A stretch of DNA of 64,000 bases from Symbiodinium kawagutii (taxonomy: Eukaryota > Sar > Dinophyceae > Suessiales > Symbiodiniaceae), in the NCBI GenBank assembly GCA_009767595.1, contig VSDK01012297.1:110773-174772 (forward strand), written 5' to 3'. Positions within the stretch are counted from its first letter, which is position 1. The number at the start of each line of letters is the position of its first letter. Below the pieces are notes generated by a model. The model was not told the origin of the DNA. It saw only the letters and a list, made by a program, of their open reading frames with translations, and made no database searches. Both the position numbers and the translations under genes were made by a program. This document shows, one piece after another, positions 42,189 through 52,935 of the stretch.

Positions 42189-42256
42189 GGCGACGGCGAA
42201 GCTTGCGATGCGCCGCTGACGGAAACTGCGGGCTGCGAGAATCGAGACGACCTGCA
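42189..42256 (+). CDS. E23: TSP1 exon, GEAC..L.ET..C
   Basis: A strong polypyrimidine tract and acceptor (CCGCCCCCTCTGTTTAG) precede it. The frame reads GDGEACDAPLTETAGCENRD and then DL, ending CA before GTGGTG in phase 2. CA plus the G of E24 restores Q before CDISAW. One of the best-supported exons. Confidence 0.85.
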
Positions 42257-43010
42257 GTGGTGCGGGGGCCGAGAAAGGGGATTGGTTGAGGGTTGGTTGA
42301 GGGTTGGTGGTTTCTGGTAGAGTTTGGAGTGGTAAGTTGATGGAATTTGATGGATCTAGGAGAACTCGAATTCATGGATCTAGAAAAATAGAAGATACTA
42401 GAAGTGTATGATATTGCTATGGTTGAGCTGGGGTTGGAAGCCAACTAAGAGGGGTGAGTTTTGATGGGTTGATGCCACCTTCCGGTGCTGCCCGGCAGAG
42501 GGGGGGGGCTTCTCAGCTCAACCATGGATCCCAAGCTGAGTCAAGCCATACAAGGTCAACCATGGATCCCTGGCTGCTGGTTGGGAGGTAGCGATTCAGA
42601 GCTAGGGGTACAGTATCCCTATGGCCCTTTAAAGGGGAGCGATGCCAGGAGCGGCCCCCAGGAGTGGCCGTACGCAAATGGTAGTCAAAGGGGTCCATGC
42701 CTTGATGAATATTTACAACCACGGGGATATCCCAACCATCAAGTGATGATCGTTCTAGTATTGACTGCAACATTAAGCAATCATTGACCAGAATCAATAC
42801 CAAGAATCTAACCATTGTGAAGCAGTCATTCACCATCTTATTAAATCATTACCACCAGATGATCAACGATTAATCAACCATATATCAACCATCTACTCAC
42901 AATTCATTGATAGTCCATCAACCAACCCACCCACCAACCCGCGGTATACACCGATTCACTGATGGCATATCCACACCTAGAGGCCCAGCACGGCGGCTCC
43001 GCCATCCCAG
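42257..43010 (+). other. Intron E23-E24 with opposite-strand ends
   Basis: It starts GATTGGTTGAGGGTTGG and ends CATCAACCAACCCACCCACC. These are near complements, so the intron could fold end to end. A family-7 element is at 42571-42667. Confidence 0.7.
42571..42667. repeat. Family-7 element with CCCTTTAAAGGG palindrome
   Basis: GGCTGCTGGTTGGGAGGTAGC is followed by GGCCCTTTAAAGGGGAGCGA and GAGTGGCC, in the order of the copy at 36540. Confidence 0.6.
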
Positions 43011-43078
43011 GTGTGACATTTCGGCGTGGTCTCCATGGAGCACGTGCCCAGTGGCATGTGGCGGTGGACAGCAAATGC
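43011..43078 (+). CDS. E24: TSP1 exon, canonical W..W..C...CGGG
   Basis: It follows the acceptor CCATCCCAG. After one base the frame reads CDISAWSPWSTCPVACGGGQ and then QM, ending C before GTGTGG in phase 1. It is a perfect TSP1 start and joins E23 in phase. Confidence 0.9.
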
Positions 43079-43212
43079 GTGTGGGGAAGCCGTGACGGGC
43101 GAAGCTGGGAGCTCCTGGGGTCATGGAAGCCAGGAGATTGTGAGGATGTGGTGGTTGACGAGCTGCTTAGTGGTTAGTAGCGGGGATAATAACCAAGAAC
43201 AATAGGGGATAT

Positions 43213-43406
43213 ACCAACACTGGTAGGGGAGTGTAGGGAATATTGCCCACTATATGATCCATATGATGAAGCCATACGGAACCTCCCCAAAAATGGTGGT
43301 TGGGAGGTACCAACACTGGTGGGGGAGTGTAGGGAATATTGCCCACTATATGATCCATATGATGAAGCCATACGGAACCTCCCCAAAAATGGTGGTTGGG
43401 AGGTAC
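43213..43406. repeat. 96-bp tandem duplication
   Basis: The 96-bp unit starting ACCAACACTGGTAGGGGAGT occurs twice in tandem (43213 and 43309) with one visible base change (TAGGGG / TGGGGG). The near identity indicates a recent duplication. Confidence 0.9.
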
Positions 43407-44351
43407 CTCTATTCTGGATGAATGTGACTATATGGTTTGTCCATAGCCATGGTGGTAGCCCTTGTCCAGCCAACGATGATCATGAGTAATAGGGAAACTG
43501 CCAGTGACTTGGGGGGTACACTACGGCATGGACAAATTGCGACCTTTATTTTCATAATCATCATGAGCCAGCATGCAACATCATGGCAGTCATGAATCAT
43601 CACGACCCACTATCAACCATTCTTCAACCATCATAAACCATCGTAAGCCATCACTAACCACGTCACAAACAATGGATAGGAACACTCACAATATCTCATT
43701 GACATAACAACCAAGCAGAGTAGAAAAGTTGGTGTAGCACCTGGACAAGTGCATGTTTTTTTGTGGATATGGATGTAAGTGGTTCACCTGTTGCTACGGT
43801 CGCCAACTTGTGCAGCTCTACTACCTGGTTCTGCAGCTGGTAGCTATGCTCGCCGCGCCATTGCTCCAATTTTAAGGGTTAGTTCCCTGGGAGCGTAGCA
43901 AATCACCCTATAAGGTAGATGAACCAACCCCTAAGATCATGGTTAGTAACCAGTTATATACTAAGTTGGGATGCACATCCAAGTCGTCACCCATTGCTAC
44001 CTGCTATCCATCAGGTGATTTGGCAATGAGATTGCTGGTTAATTTTGCCCATTTGATTTTACCAAAAGGTAACCATCATTGAGCCACGATGAGCCCTGAA
44101 TCAGTACCCACCATGGTAGTATTACCACCTTTGTTGTAGGATTGCAATAGTTGCAGCTGTTGCTCAAGTTACTGTCATGGCCGAGAACCACCAGGTTATG
44201 CAGAAATTTTTCAAGTCGCAGTTGGAGGGTCTATGTCAGTTTCCCGGGCACGTAAACCCCCAAAAAACTGAAGCATCCGGAAATAACCCGTGAACCGCGG
44301 CTTCTGGGGAAAGTTGGCCAGGATCACCCCAAGGACAGATCATAGAACCAG
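43407..44351 (+). other. Remainder of intron E24-E25
   Basis: CCATCATAAACC repeat lies at 43600-43660. A looser family-6 hairpin is at 43870-43984 (TTAGGGGTT..GGATGCACATCCAAG). No gene. Confidence 0.5.
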
Positions 44352-44370
44352 GTTCCCGGAGGGTTCAGTG
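44352..44370 (+). CDS. E25: candidate 19-nt TSP1 micro-exon, SRRVQ
   Basis: It follows the acceptor AGAACCAG. GT completes R from E24, then SRRVQ, then TG before GTCCCA (phase 2). With E24 and E26 it reads QQM-RSRRVQW-LAREDLKEI, a plausible TSP1 middle although the usual GG..C is missing. A longer exon to about 44400 (VCGAGG) is possible. The GC island continues to 44540. Confidence 0.4.
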
Positions 44371-45152
44371 GTCCCAGCCTCTCACAATTCCACCAGTCTG
44401 CGGGGCTGGTGGACGGCGGGCGGAGACCCGCCCGTTGCTGCTTTAAGGTTCGGCATTTGCGCAGTCAACAGAACTGCTTTCCGTCCGGAACTCCGAGCAG
44501 GGCCTTTTCGGACAGGGGCCAGTGGGAATCCAGTGGCAATCTTGCTCAATGCCGCTTGAGGTTTGCGGTAGCTGGTAATTGATCATGGATCGCAGGGTTT
44601 TCTTACATATGGGCATGATTCAGTTTACGACTTAAGTTCACAGTGGGACTAGCTTACAAGTTGACTACGTCGATGGTTGGGCTGCTCCTCACAATTTCTT
44701 ATTGTTAAGCGTGCCTTCTAGGCCCCATCCCTAGGGCTTTCCATTGACCTTCGAAGTGGCATCATTTTTTAAGATTGGATTTGTCCAGTTTGCCTTGAAC
44801 CCCAAGTGATCGATCTTTTTCCTATGAATGATGATCACTTGACGTGGTAACCGGGGGGCTATCCTGTCAGAAAACCACCGTATCTGACTATCTACCTCCG
44901 TAGAATGGCCGTAGTGACACCAACTAAGGTTGAAACCCCACCAGTCTTACCCTACTGATGGTATATCTAGAGATTTTCACCAGCCATTAGTGAACCCATC
45001 AGTTCTACCCTACATTGTTGGCCTACTTGGATGCGCATCCCCCCTGCGCTGGGGCCATTCACCGTGGTTCGTTGGGGGTCCAGCTACCGGGTGAACCATG
45101 GCTTCACCATCCAAGGGCCCCTAGCAGCTCCCAGGGGCGTCTAGCACCTGAG

Positions 45153-45217
45153 GTTGGCACGTGAGGATCTCAAAGAGATCCGGGGATGCAACACGGACTC
45201 CTGCAACTTCAACGGAG
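45153..45217 (+). CDS. E26: TSP1 exon, L.EIRGCNTDSC
   Basis: It follows CACCTGAG. After one base the frame reads LAREDLKEIRGCNTDSCNFN and then G, ending in phase 1 at a GC donor. L.E..GCNT..C is the typical end of a TSP1 repeat. It joins E27 in phase to give NG-G-CEMSSW. Confidence 0.75.
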
Positions 45218-45375
45218 GCACGTCGGGAAGTCGCGTCGCGTCGCGTCGCGTTGGGCTGGGGCACTTGCCCCCGGGATGGTGACGAATAGCCAGGGTATAT
45301 ATGACACAGGGTGTGTCAGTTGATAAGGATTGTGCTGTTGCTGTGCTTGTCATCTGCGTCGTTGGTGTCAAGAAA

Positions 45376-45376
45376 G

Positions 45377-45440
<64 letters not shown>
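45376..45440. repeat. (GTT)n microsatellite
   Basis: About 21 GTT triplets run without interruption. The opposite strand therefore gives a poly-asparagine artefact frame. Confidence 0.95.
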
Positions 45441-46412
45441 AGTGATGTTGGCGGGGTTGGCTGTGGCTGTTTATCTTTTGTTGTTCTAAGTTTTGCAATG
45501 ATTCGATGATAGATAATGGCAGTCTCTGACAAACTGGTGTATGAATCCTGATGATGTTTTTGTGATTGGGCATGAAGGTTTTATGCCAACTGATTTGTTG
45601 GTTGGCCCTTAGTTTGGGTGTAAGGACTAGATTGACTAGATATTTGTTGTGAGGACTAGATATTTGTTGGACCTGATGTGTCAAACCAAACAACCAACCA
45701 ACCAACCGTATAAAGCCACCTGCTATCTGGCTGTGGGTCAGTTCACCAACTTTTTCTTTAATATAATGGGAGCACGCATTTTTTGGTTGACCAATGTCAA
45801 TCATTTCCAGTACTGACCAGTTGTTACTGGCTGAGGAACTGGTTGTTGGTATCTCTGGCTATGAATCACGGGGCACGCCCGTACGGACTACTGACTACTT
45901 GGTGTCGGGTGGGTCAATATCAACATCAACAAAACTCCATGGATCTATACGTATGTAAATTGCAACATTTATATATATATATACATACATATACACGAGG
46001 ATACGTATACATTTGCAACGTTCCTATCGGTGAATACACATGAATGGCAAACACTTCCGTGATGCATCACTCGTTACGGTGCCAGGGCATGCTTCAAGGA
46101 TCGTAAACGCCGGGTGGTCACTGAACCATGTCGCTTGAGGGTCAGAAAAGGTGATCAGTTGGCTTTCTGGTCATCAACTTTCTACATTAGTCGTTTTACT
46201 TATTGGAGATAGTAACCAACAATTATAGGAAAGACAATGGTTTACAATGGTTCACCTGGGTCGGTATGGGGGATGTTAATTTCTAAGTTAACTAGACGTA
46301 GATGTCCTGTAGATGTCATCAACTAGCACACATTTCGAATGTCATGTCACAGAACTGATTATCTGCAATGACCAACTACATATTACAACATTATGTCACA
46401 TAACATAACTGA

Positions 46413-46419
46413 CTCTCTG

Positions 46420-46454
<35 letters not shown>
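46413..46454. repeat. (CT)n microsatellite
   Basis: CTCTCT run with two interruptions (GT, TTT), followed by TATATG. Confidence 0.9.
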
Positions 46455-46726
46455 ATATGTGTATACTGTATATAAAACAGGTATTTATATACACATGAAA
46501 TGACTAAATCCAGGAATTAGTTATGTTTACATGGCCATTGGCTATGAATAATCTCGTGTGGTGGTTGACACGAGTATTACCACACCGTGGGTACTGCCTC
46601 CTCTGGAAACCAAAAAATTGGAAGGGATCATCCCTCTCCTTCCATCTGCAAATTCCTGACCCGCAACAGGAAAACAATCCCATGACCAGCTCTTGTTAAA
46701 TTCTTACCAATTCAAAGGGATAGACG

Positions 46727-46828
46727 GGGTTTCTCAAAATAGGGGACTCCCGAAATCATCCTTATATTAACCATTGATACAAACCAACCAACAATTTTTC
46801 GTGTTCCCTACTTTGAGAAACCACCATA
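46727..46828. mobile_element. Family-1 hairpin MITE
   Basis: GGGGTTTCTCAAAATAGGGG faces CCCTACTTTGAGAAACCACC. Internal ATCATCC and CCAACCAACA match the family. Confidence 0.85.
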
Positions 46829-46939
46829 TTTTTGTACGTGAAGCTAAGCCCTGATGATTTTGAGAGCTTCAAATTCATTTGCAACTCATTCCTGCGATGA
46901 AATTCATCACCGGATGACACCTATGGGCGACAAGAAGAT

Positions 46940-47400
46940 ATTGTGAATCCGGTACTTGTTGCCGAGGGTCCATATACTCCAAGCTGGGAGGATTTCAACG
47001 CATCCATGCCACCGATGAGTGCTTTGCGGACATTGTTTGCCCATTTTGCCCTAGCTACTCCTCGTCGTGCACCTGACCTGAACGGTCGCGAGAGACGCCT
47101 CCCAACCTGCTGTTCTTGGACGGCAAGAAGGCTCACTTCTGGTTGAACTGTCCAAGGAGACTGGCGATGTACAGAAGTTCGTTGGACGCTTTCCGCCCCG
47201 TGCGGAAGCCGTGACGCCCAAGCGAATTGGGAGGCGACCATTCTGAGAGTGATGACGTTGCGCTCGGTTTCATTCAAGGCTGCTCAACCAGCTACCTGTA
47301 CTTCCATAGCACGGGAATGATTCGCGTGGAGGTCCACAGTGCCGACTGCCGGTGCACAGGACCAACTCGAGTGGTTCGTTCAGGAGCTGTTCAAGCATTG
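46940..47400 (+). pseudogene. Frame-broken coding relic of unknown family
   Basis: Coding-like segments change frame along the block: VAEGPYTPSWEDFNASMPPM near 46960; NLLFLDGKKAHFWLNCP near 47100; ELSKETGDVQKFVGRFPPRA near 47150; then CSTSYLYFHSTGMIRVEVHS near 47280. Each is protein-like but none is long, as expected of a decayed retrogene or retroelement. No family was recognised. The overlapping minus-strand frame (46921-47277) is a shadow. Confidence 0.4.
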
Positions 47401-48175
47401 GACAGTCGAAGTTCGAGGCTAGCTAGGCAGTACGACAATAGGCAGTTGTATTGGAGGCGCTGGCCACTGGGAACAGCATGGTATGGTGAGCGTTTGATCA
47501 ATATTGGCAATGCAAAAAAAGTGGTAGGTGAACATCCCAACAGATTCGTTAAGTCATTTATGCGATGTGAACAGCCAGGGGGAACGGTTCTTGACCCGCA
47601 GCCATGTGATCGTAACGTCATTCAGGTGGGATGATTCGTGTTCAGCAACCGAGGATGGAATCACTTAGCAGCCTTTTGAAATACGGATTTCGTATGATTT
47701 TGTCACATCCGGGGCATGATTCGACATCACAACGTCATGTCATATTCATCCCCGTTACCCAGCATTTGTAACCAGTTTAAAACCACCAGCCAGCTTAGTT
47801 TCAACCACACAACGAAGCCGTGAGCACAAGAATGCCGATGAAGCGCTAAGAGCTTGGACTCATGGACCGACCAGGCCTCAACTGATGTGATTGCTCGCCA
47901 CGGTGGGACCGACCATCCAGCCGTTCATAGCCATAATGACGTTGGGGGAAACCACAAGGGGAACTTGGGGCTACACCATGGAGAGCTGGACATTGCGCCA
48001 CATGGCCTGTAGTTTGTTTGTTTCTCCCGCGATTCATACACAGCTATGTGTATAGATGAAGCCAAAGATGAAGCTTCTACGTGTGTGGATACAGCTTGTC
48101 CACGATGTTCAAACATGCCGATGGACCACTTTGGAACGATCAATGGACAGTCAGCCAAATGGGTGAACTCTGCAG

Positions 48176-48240
48176 GTTGCGAGATGTCTTCATGGTCCGC
48201 ATGGGGTGCATGCTCTCAAGAATGTGGCATTGGTGTCCGG
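48176..48240 (+). CDS. E27: TSP1 exon, CEMSSWSAWGACSQECG
   Basis: It follows the acceptor AACTCTGCAG. After GT the frame reads CEMSSWSAWGACSQECGIGV and then R, ending in phase 0 before GTCCAC. It is a canonical TSP1 start and joins E28 in phase. Confidence 0.9.
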
Positions 48241-48939
48241 GTCCACAGAAACGCTTGGGTAGCAACAGTGGTCCATTGTAGGAAAATATCAAGCAACAGT
48301 GAAGTGGGAAGAGTTATGAACCGGTAAATCGTTGGATGCGGGTCGTTATTTTCCAATGGTTCAGATGTTCGAGAACCATTTTCGCTTATCTTTCGCGTGG
48401 TGTTTTACCAGCTGGTACTAGGAGGCGGCCATACTTCATGATAGAAATAGATCTGAATGAATTCCCTGATGCGGCTATGGTTCAAAACCATTGACAACCC
48501 TCGAATTGTTTTCTTTCCGGAGTGCAAGTTCAACGTTTCCGCAGTTGACAAAGAGAAAGTCGGGCGGCGCTTATGGGGTTTGGCGCAGTTCAAACAAGCT
48601 AATTACGCTGTTTCCCTGTGCAGCACTAAGCCTTTTCTTGGCACACGGTTGTATTCGCCCAGGGAGCAGTTGATGTGGCCTTGGATGTCCTTGGATTGAT
48701 GCTACCACCGTCCGAGGTTGCCTACATTGCAGCCCTTGGAGCCCCTAAAAAGTGCATGTCTCAGCCATGAACCACCATTTCACCAACATTTGGCCATCTT
48801 TAACCAGCCATAACCAACCCTAACCAACCATTCAACCACCATTCAACCATCATTCAACTCCAGGTATGATGTGATTCCCAAGCAATGTGATATCAGCGCC
48901 ACCAACCAACCACGAACCACCCATCCTGTGTCCTGGGAG
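48241..48939 (+). other. Intron E27-E28
   Basis: It ends with CCATAACCAACCCTAACCAACC repeats. An open frame at 48457-48699 (CKFNVSAVDKEKVGRRLWGL) is not recognised. Just before E28, YDVIPKQCDISA in the exon frame resembles a TSP1 start and may be a decayed exon copy. Confidence 0.5.
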
Positions 48940-48985
48940 GTCTCCGTGCGGTCGCGTAACATCGACAAAGCTGCCGAGAACGGAG
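48940..48985 (+). CDS. E28: TSP1 exon, VRSRNI..A.NG
   Basis: It follows the acceptor GTCCTGGGAG. The frame reads VSVRSRNIDKAAENG and ends G before GTGGTT in phase 1. With E29 it gives AENG-GKSCMASLKE, an exact TSP1 pattern. Confidence 0.9.
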
Positions 48986-49070
48986 GTGGTTTCCGTGCTG
49001 GCAGGGTTGGAGAGCTTGACATGGTCGTCTCAGGTGGTTTCCTTCGCCATCGTTTGTTAATGACAGGCGA

Positions 49071-49120
<50 letters not shown>
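49071..49120. repeat. (ATG)n microsatellite
   Basis: Fifty bases of perfect ATG/GAT triplets. Confidence 0.95.
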
Positions 49121-49121
<1 letters not shown>

Positions 49122-49359
49122 TGCAATATCGATGTCAATCTGAGCTTCATAATGGTGAATGATCCTGGTTAGTTATGATCAGCGGTGGTGATGCTGTTGT
49201 CTTTTGGTCGGGTGATCCATGGTTATCGAAGAGGTAAATCATCGGCCTGTGAACCAATGAAATAGCTTGCGAATCGCACAGCTATCATTGGTTTGTCATA
49301 TCAGAATTTCTGAAGACTCTAGCTGGTTAGTGGAATAGTAGGGGATATAACAACTCTGT

Positions 49360-49577
49360 GGCTACGGGTCAACGCTAACCAGCCAAAGGATGACAGGTGC
49401 CCCAAAAAAGCATTTCTGCTCATCTAGGCGTTTCTCAAAATAGGGAACTCCCCAAATCATCAAGTTGATGAACCATTTATTTTTTTGGGGTCCCTTATTT
49501 TTTTGGGGTCCCTTATTTTGAGAAACCACCATTTTGGGGGTTTATCACCAGCGGTAGAGGGTTTTGACCCACGACCA
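49360..49577. mobile_element. Family-2 MITE containing a family-1 MITE
   Basis: The outer left end GTGGCTACGGGTCAACGC faces the outer right end GGGTTTTGACCCACGACC. Inside, 49427-49530 is a complete family-1 copy (GCGTTTCTCAAAATAGGG ... CCCTTATTTTGAGAAACCACC). The inner copy also has a 21-bp duplication of its right-arm flank (TTTTTTTGGGGTCCCTTA). Confidence 0.8.
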
Positions 49578-50023
49578 TATGTGGCATGCAGCACCATTCC
49601 GACTACCATGCATGTCAAAGAACGATTGGTTGTGGTTTAGCATTTTGGTTCATGACGATGGTTTTTACCGCTTCAGATGATACAATGATTATTTAGCTAT
49701 TCGTCAATCCAACAAGAACCAACAGGTTTGTTCTTGAAAATGCCCACAGAATGACATGTCCCACTATGAGTTGCGACGGTTGTCTATTCCATTGCATCAA
49801 CATATTCGTTCGATGCTTGATCTAATCTATATAATGAATGTTAGATCCAGCTCCGCAAAAACCATCGGTACTTTCACAGCAAAAAACGGCTGAAAAGTCA
49901 TGTGGATCTGGATCATTGCAAACACGAGGGTGTCATTGCAGACCTCAAAACTCCCATTAAACTACCATTGAACCACCATTTGACCACCTTTTAGCCCACC
50001 ATTTAACCGCCATGCAACTCCAG

Positions 50024-50072
50024 GTAAGAGCTGCATGGCATCTCTGAAAGAGATGAAAGACTGCGAGAACGA
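50024..50072 (+). CDS. E29: TSP1 exon, SC..SLKE...CENE
   Basis: It follows the acceptor CAACTCCAG. GT completes G, then KSCMASLKEMKDCEN, then GA before GTTGGA (phase 2). With E30 this reads CENE-PCPIRDCLW. Both junctions agree with TSP1 and with reading phase. Confidence 0.9.
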
Positions 50073-50947
50073 GTTGGAAGCCCATCTTGCTGGGGTCGGA
50101 CGGCTGGAAGGGGCAGATGTGGAGATGTTGATCACCAGCAGCGAGCCATGGACAAGTATAGTCGTGGGAAATATGGATTGATATACCTTATGACTGGCCA
50201 TGAAGAGAGGGAGAGAGATGTATAAATATATATATATATTTATATGTAGATATTTGCATACATATATATATATATATATGCATATCTTGTGTCTCTTGGA
50301 TCTTGGGGTTTTCATCTGCTGAAATTGGGTCACTTCTAGCAAAATGGCGAAGAGGCCAATGCCATTCACCGTGAAGCGTCCAAAGGACTTGCCTAGGAAC
50401 ATCCACGAACATAGATTCTGCAACACAGAACCATCACTTGCCATCATTGCACTATTCTTTGCCATCATTAAACCCATCATTTGAACCATCATTTTAAGCA
50501 TCATTTGAACCATCATTTGGACCACCATTTATATAACCATCACTTGAACCATCATCTTAACTATCATGAACTCAGTAATCATCATTGCACGATTCTTAAC
50601 CATCATTGCACGATTCTTAACCAACATTAACCAACATTAACCATCATCAGCCATCATCAACCATCATTGACAATCATCAACCATCAATCATCATTTGAAC
50701 CATCATTTTGAGTGCATTGAACATCATTGAACCAACAGTGTGGAATGTTGTTTCCTGGGTTGTCGTGCTGGTTTGAAACATTCTTTATTTGCCCCAAGGA
50801 AATATCTAAGGAAATCATTTGAAATATGCTTGTCAATCAATCAAGCAATATTAAGGATGACTGCTTAATCGACTTGCGTATATTTTTCACAGGGGCGCTT
50901 CAACCAGCAACCAGCTGATCACTGTTCACCACCACTAGCAACCGCTA

Positions 50948-51055
50948 TATGATGGTTTCTCAAGCCATAGGGGACCCCACAATGGATGGTTTATTACATG
51001 CAATTGACAAGATTGGATGATTTGGGCGTACCCCTATTTTGAGAAACCATCATAT
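50948..51055. mobile_element. Family-1 hairpin MITE
   Basis: ATATGATGGTTTCTCAAGCC faces CTATTTTGAGAAACCATCAT. The interior GGATGATTTGGGCGTACCCC is shared with 11011. Confidence 0.9.
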
Positions 51056-51751
51056 AGTTAATTACTATATTAGGGGACCACAACGTTTACAATCAGCTCT
51101 TCACCAATAGCTGGATTTGCTTAGCCAATTTCTTCTGTAGTGGCCAGATTTGCTCATGCAACCGTTATTATCCTTCAATCATATTAATGCCATCAATTAG
51201 CCATGTTTTGTGCCTTGATATGTAGATATAAGAATATTGATATATGCAGATGATAGAACCTAAGAATTGCTTACATTATTGACCATTGTATTCACCATTA
51301 ATTGGTCGCCACATTGAAGCTAAGCTGGGCTCTATGGAATTTAGGACTGTGACCTAAATTGGTTTCACCAATTTATAGTCATTCACGACTGCCATTTTTC
51401 ACCATAAACTGCACTTTATGACCATGATAATTCACCTTGTCTTTTTCAAATTTGCTAACTTCTTAATCACAACCAGAAGCTAAGATTGCTAACCATGATT
51501 GTCACCACTGATGATTTGTTGTCGCCAATTCACCAATTCACCATTATATAGCATGTACAGCCGTTAATGCTCCAATATGTATGCATATATATATATGTAT
51601 ATGTATTATATATATATACACAAAAATATGTCAGCAATATTCCCCATTAACATTTGTGACCCTCATTACTCACTATTACCAACCAATCATGGGGATTTAT
51701 TCCTTTCAATTGGTCGCTATCATAAAAACCATCACCATAGGTTATGACCAT

Positions 51752-51856
51752 TTGGTGGTTTCTCAAAATAGGGGACCCCCTGAATCATCCAATAGTAGTC
51801 ATTATTAGTAATAAACCAGCCATTTTGGGGGTCCCCTATTTTGAGAAACATCCATT
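51752..51856. mobile_element. Family-1 hairpin MITE
   Basis: TTGGTGGTTTCTCAAAATAG faces CTATTTTGAGAAACATCCA. ATCATCCAATAGTAGTCATT is shared almost exactly with 52832. Confidence 0.9.
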
Positions 51857-52709
51857 TATGGCCAACATGGTGGTGAGTCAATACACCACAGAATGAATGA
51901 CGAACTAGTCGAACTGTTGGGATGTTCACCCGCCCATTTCTGGTTGTATGATCATGACCTATGCCCATCATTCACAACCCATATTAACTTATTTCTGACC
52001 AATATTGATGGTTTAGACATATAGAAATTGTTTACATCCATCATTCTTAACCTACAATTCTATAATGTGCATAAAATCATTTCAAACTATGGTCAAGCGT
52101 TAAAAACCCGTATAAAACAACTACACACCATCATAATTCATAGCCGGTTGCTATAGAACCATTACAAGCCACATACCCATGTTTAATGTGTACATCCACC
52201 TTTTACATATTCCATCTTGAATCATTATTGCTCTTCTCACTGTAGCCAATCTTGGTTTTGAATGCTTATGTGTTTTTAAAAGTATATGAATGATTATTAC
52301 CCATTACAAGCAAAATAAGACCATTGTTACAAAGTTACAACCAATATCAGTTTGGTATACACCATTCTTATTGTACCCATTGATGTTCATTACAATGTAC
52401 AATAACCAATGATGCTATAACCATGGGCTCAGTATGACACCATGATCATTGTAACGAGTATAAGCAGTTTTAAAATCCCTGGAACACATGATAACTCAAA
52501 ACCCATTATGATAGAGCCATACGGAAATATAGAAATCATGATGACCATGGTTAAATCATATAAATCATATACATCATTTTAAACCATAAAGATAGGGTTT
52601 ATACCTCATTATATGGTTCGATAAATTATAGAACCATGCGCCCTCATTTCTCACCATCATCCCATGACCCTTGGGTCCCTACCTTTCACCGTATCCGTTG
52701 CCACCTTAG

Positions 52710-52758
52710 GCCCTGCCCCATCCGCGACTGCCTGTGGGCTGCCTGGGATCATTGGAGC
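52710..52758 (+). CDS. E30: TSP1 exon, PCP..DC.W..W..WS
   Basis: It follows the acceptor TTGCCACCTTAG. After one base the frame reads PCPIRDCLWAAWDHWS, with a GC donor in phase 0. With E31 it gives DHWS-GCSCTCGGG. Confidence 0.85.
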
Positions 52759-52831
52759 GCCACCTGGCTCCGAGGGGTTGGGTTTTAGGTTTGGTGATGG
52801 CTGTGATTGGGTGGTTGATGCGCAACCAAAT

Positions 52832-52934
52832 GGGTGTTTCTCAAAATAGGGGGCCCCTCAAATCATCTAATAGTAGTCATTTATAGTAATAATCCAACCA
52901 TTTTTGGGGTACCCCTATTTTGAGAAACCACCAA
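52832..52934. mobile_element. Family-1 hairpin MITE
   Basis: GGGTGTTTCTCAAAATAGGG faces CCCCTATTTTGAGAAACCAC. It is flanked by CAAATGG on both sides, a possible target duplication. A family-2 element begins immediately afterwards. Confidence 0.9.
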
Positions 52935-52935
52935 A

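Larger units (their letters stand above)
45218..48175 (+). other. Longest intron of the well-supported part, with GTT microsatellite and a relic
   Basis: It holds TCGCG repeats (45233-45253), (GTT)n at 45376-45440, (CT)n at 46413-46454, a family-1 MITE at 46727 and a frame-broken relic at 46940-47400. An additional exon in 47.6-48.1 kb cannot be excluded. Confidence 0.5.
48986..50023 (+). other. Intron E28-E29 with nested MITEs
   Basis: It contains the (ATG)n run at 49071-49120 and a family-2 element interrupted by a family-1 element (49360-49577). It ends CCATTGAACCACCATTTGACC before the acceptor. Confidence 0.7.
50073..52709 (+). other. Intron E29-E30
   Basis: TATATA tracts near 50225-50285, AACCATCATT repeats at 50440-50720, family-1 MITEs at 50948 and 51752, and AT-rich filler from 51970 to 52620. 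No gene was recognised. Confidence 0.6.

Noticed and set aside
45316-45804. Minus-strand 162-aa frame with a poly-Asn run
   Set aside because: It is the reverse of the GTT microsatellite and has no other motif.
46921-47277. Minus-strand 118-aa frame
   Set aside because: Antisense shadow of the frame-broken relic, whose plus-strand segments are more protein-like.
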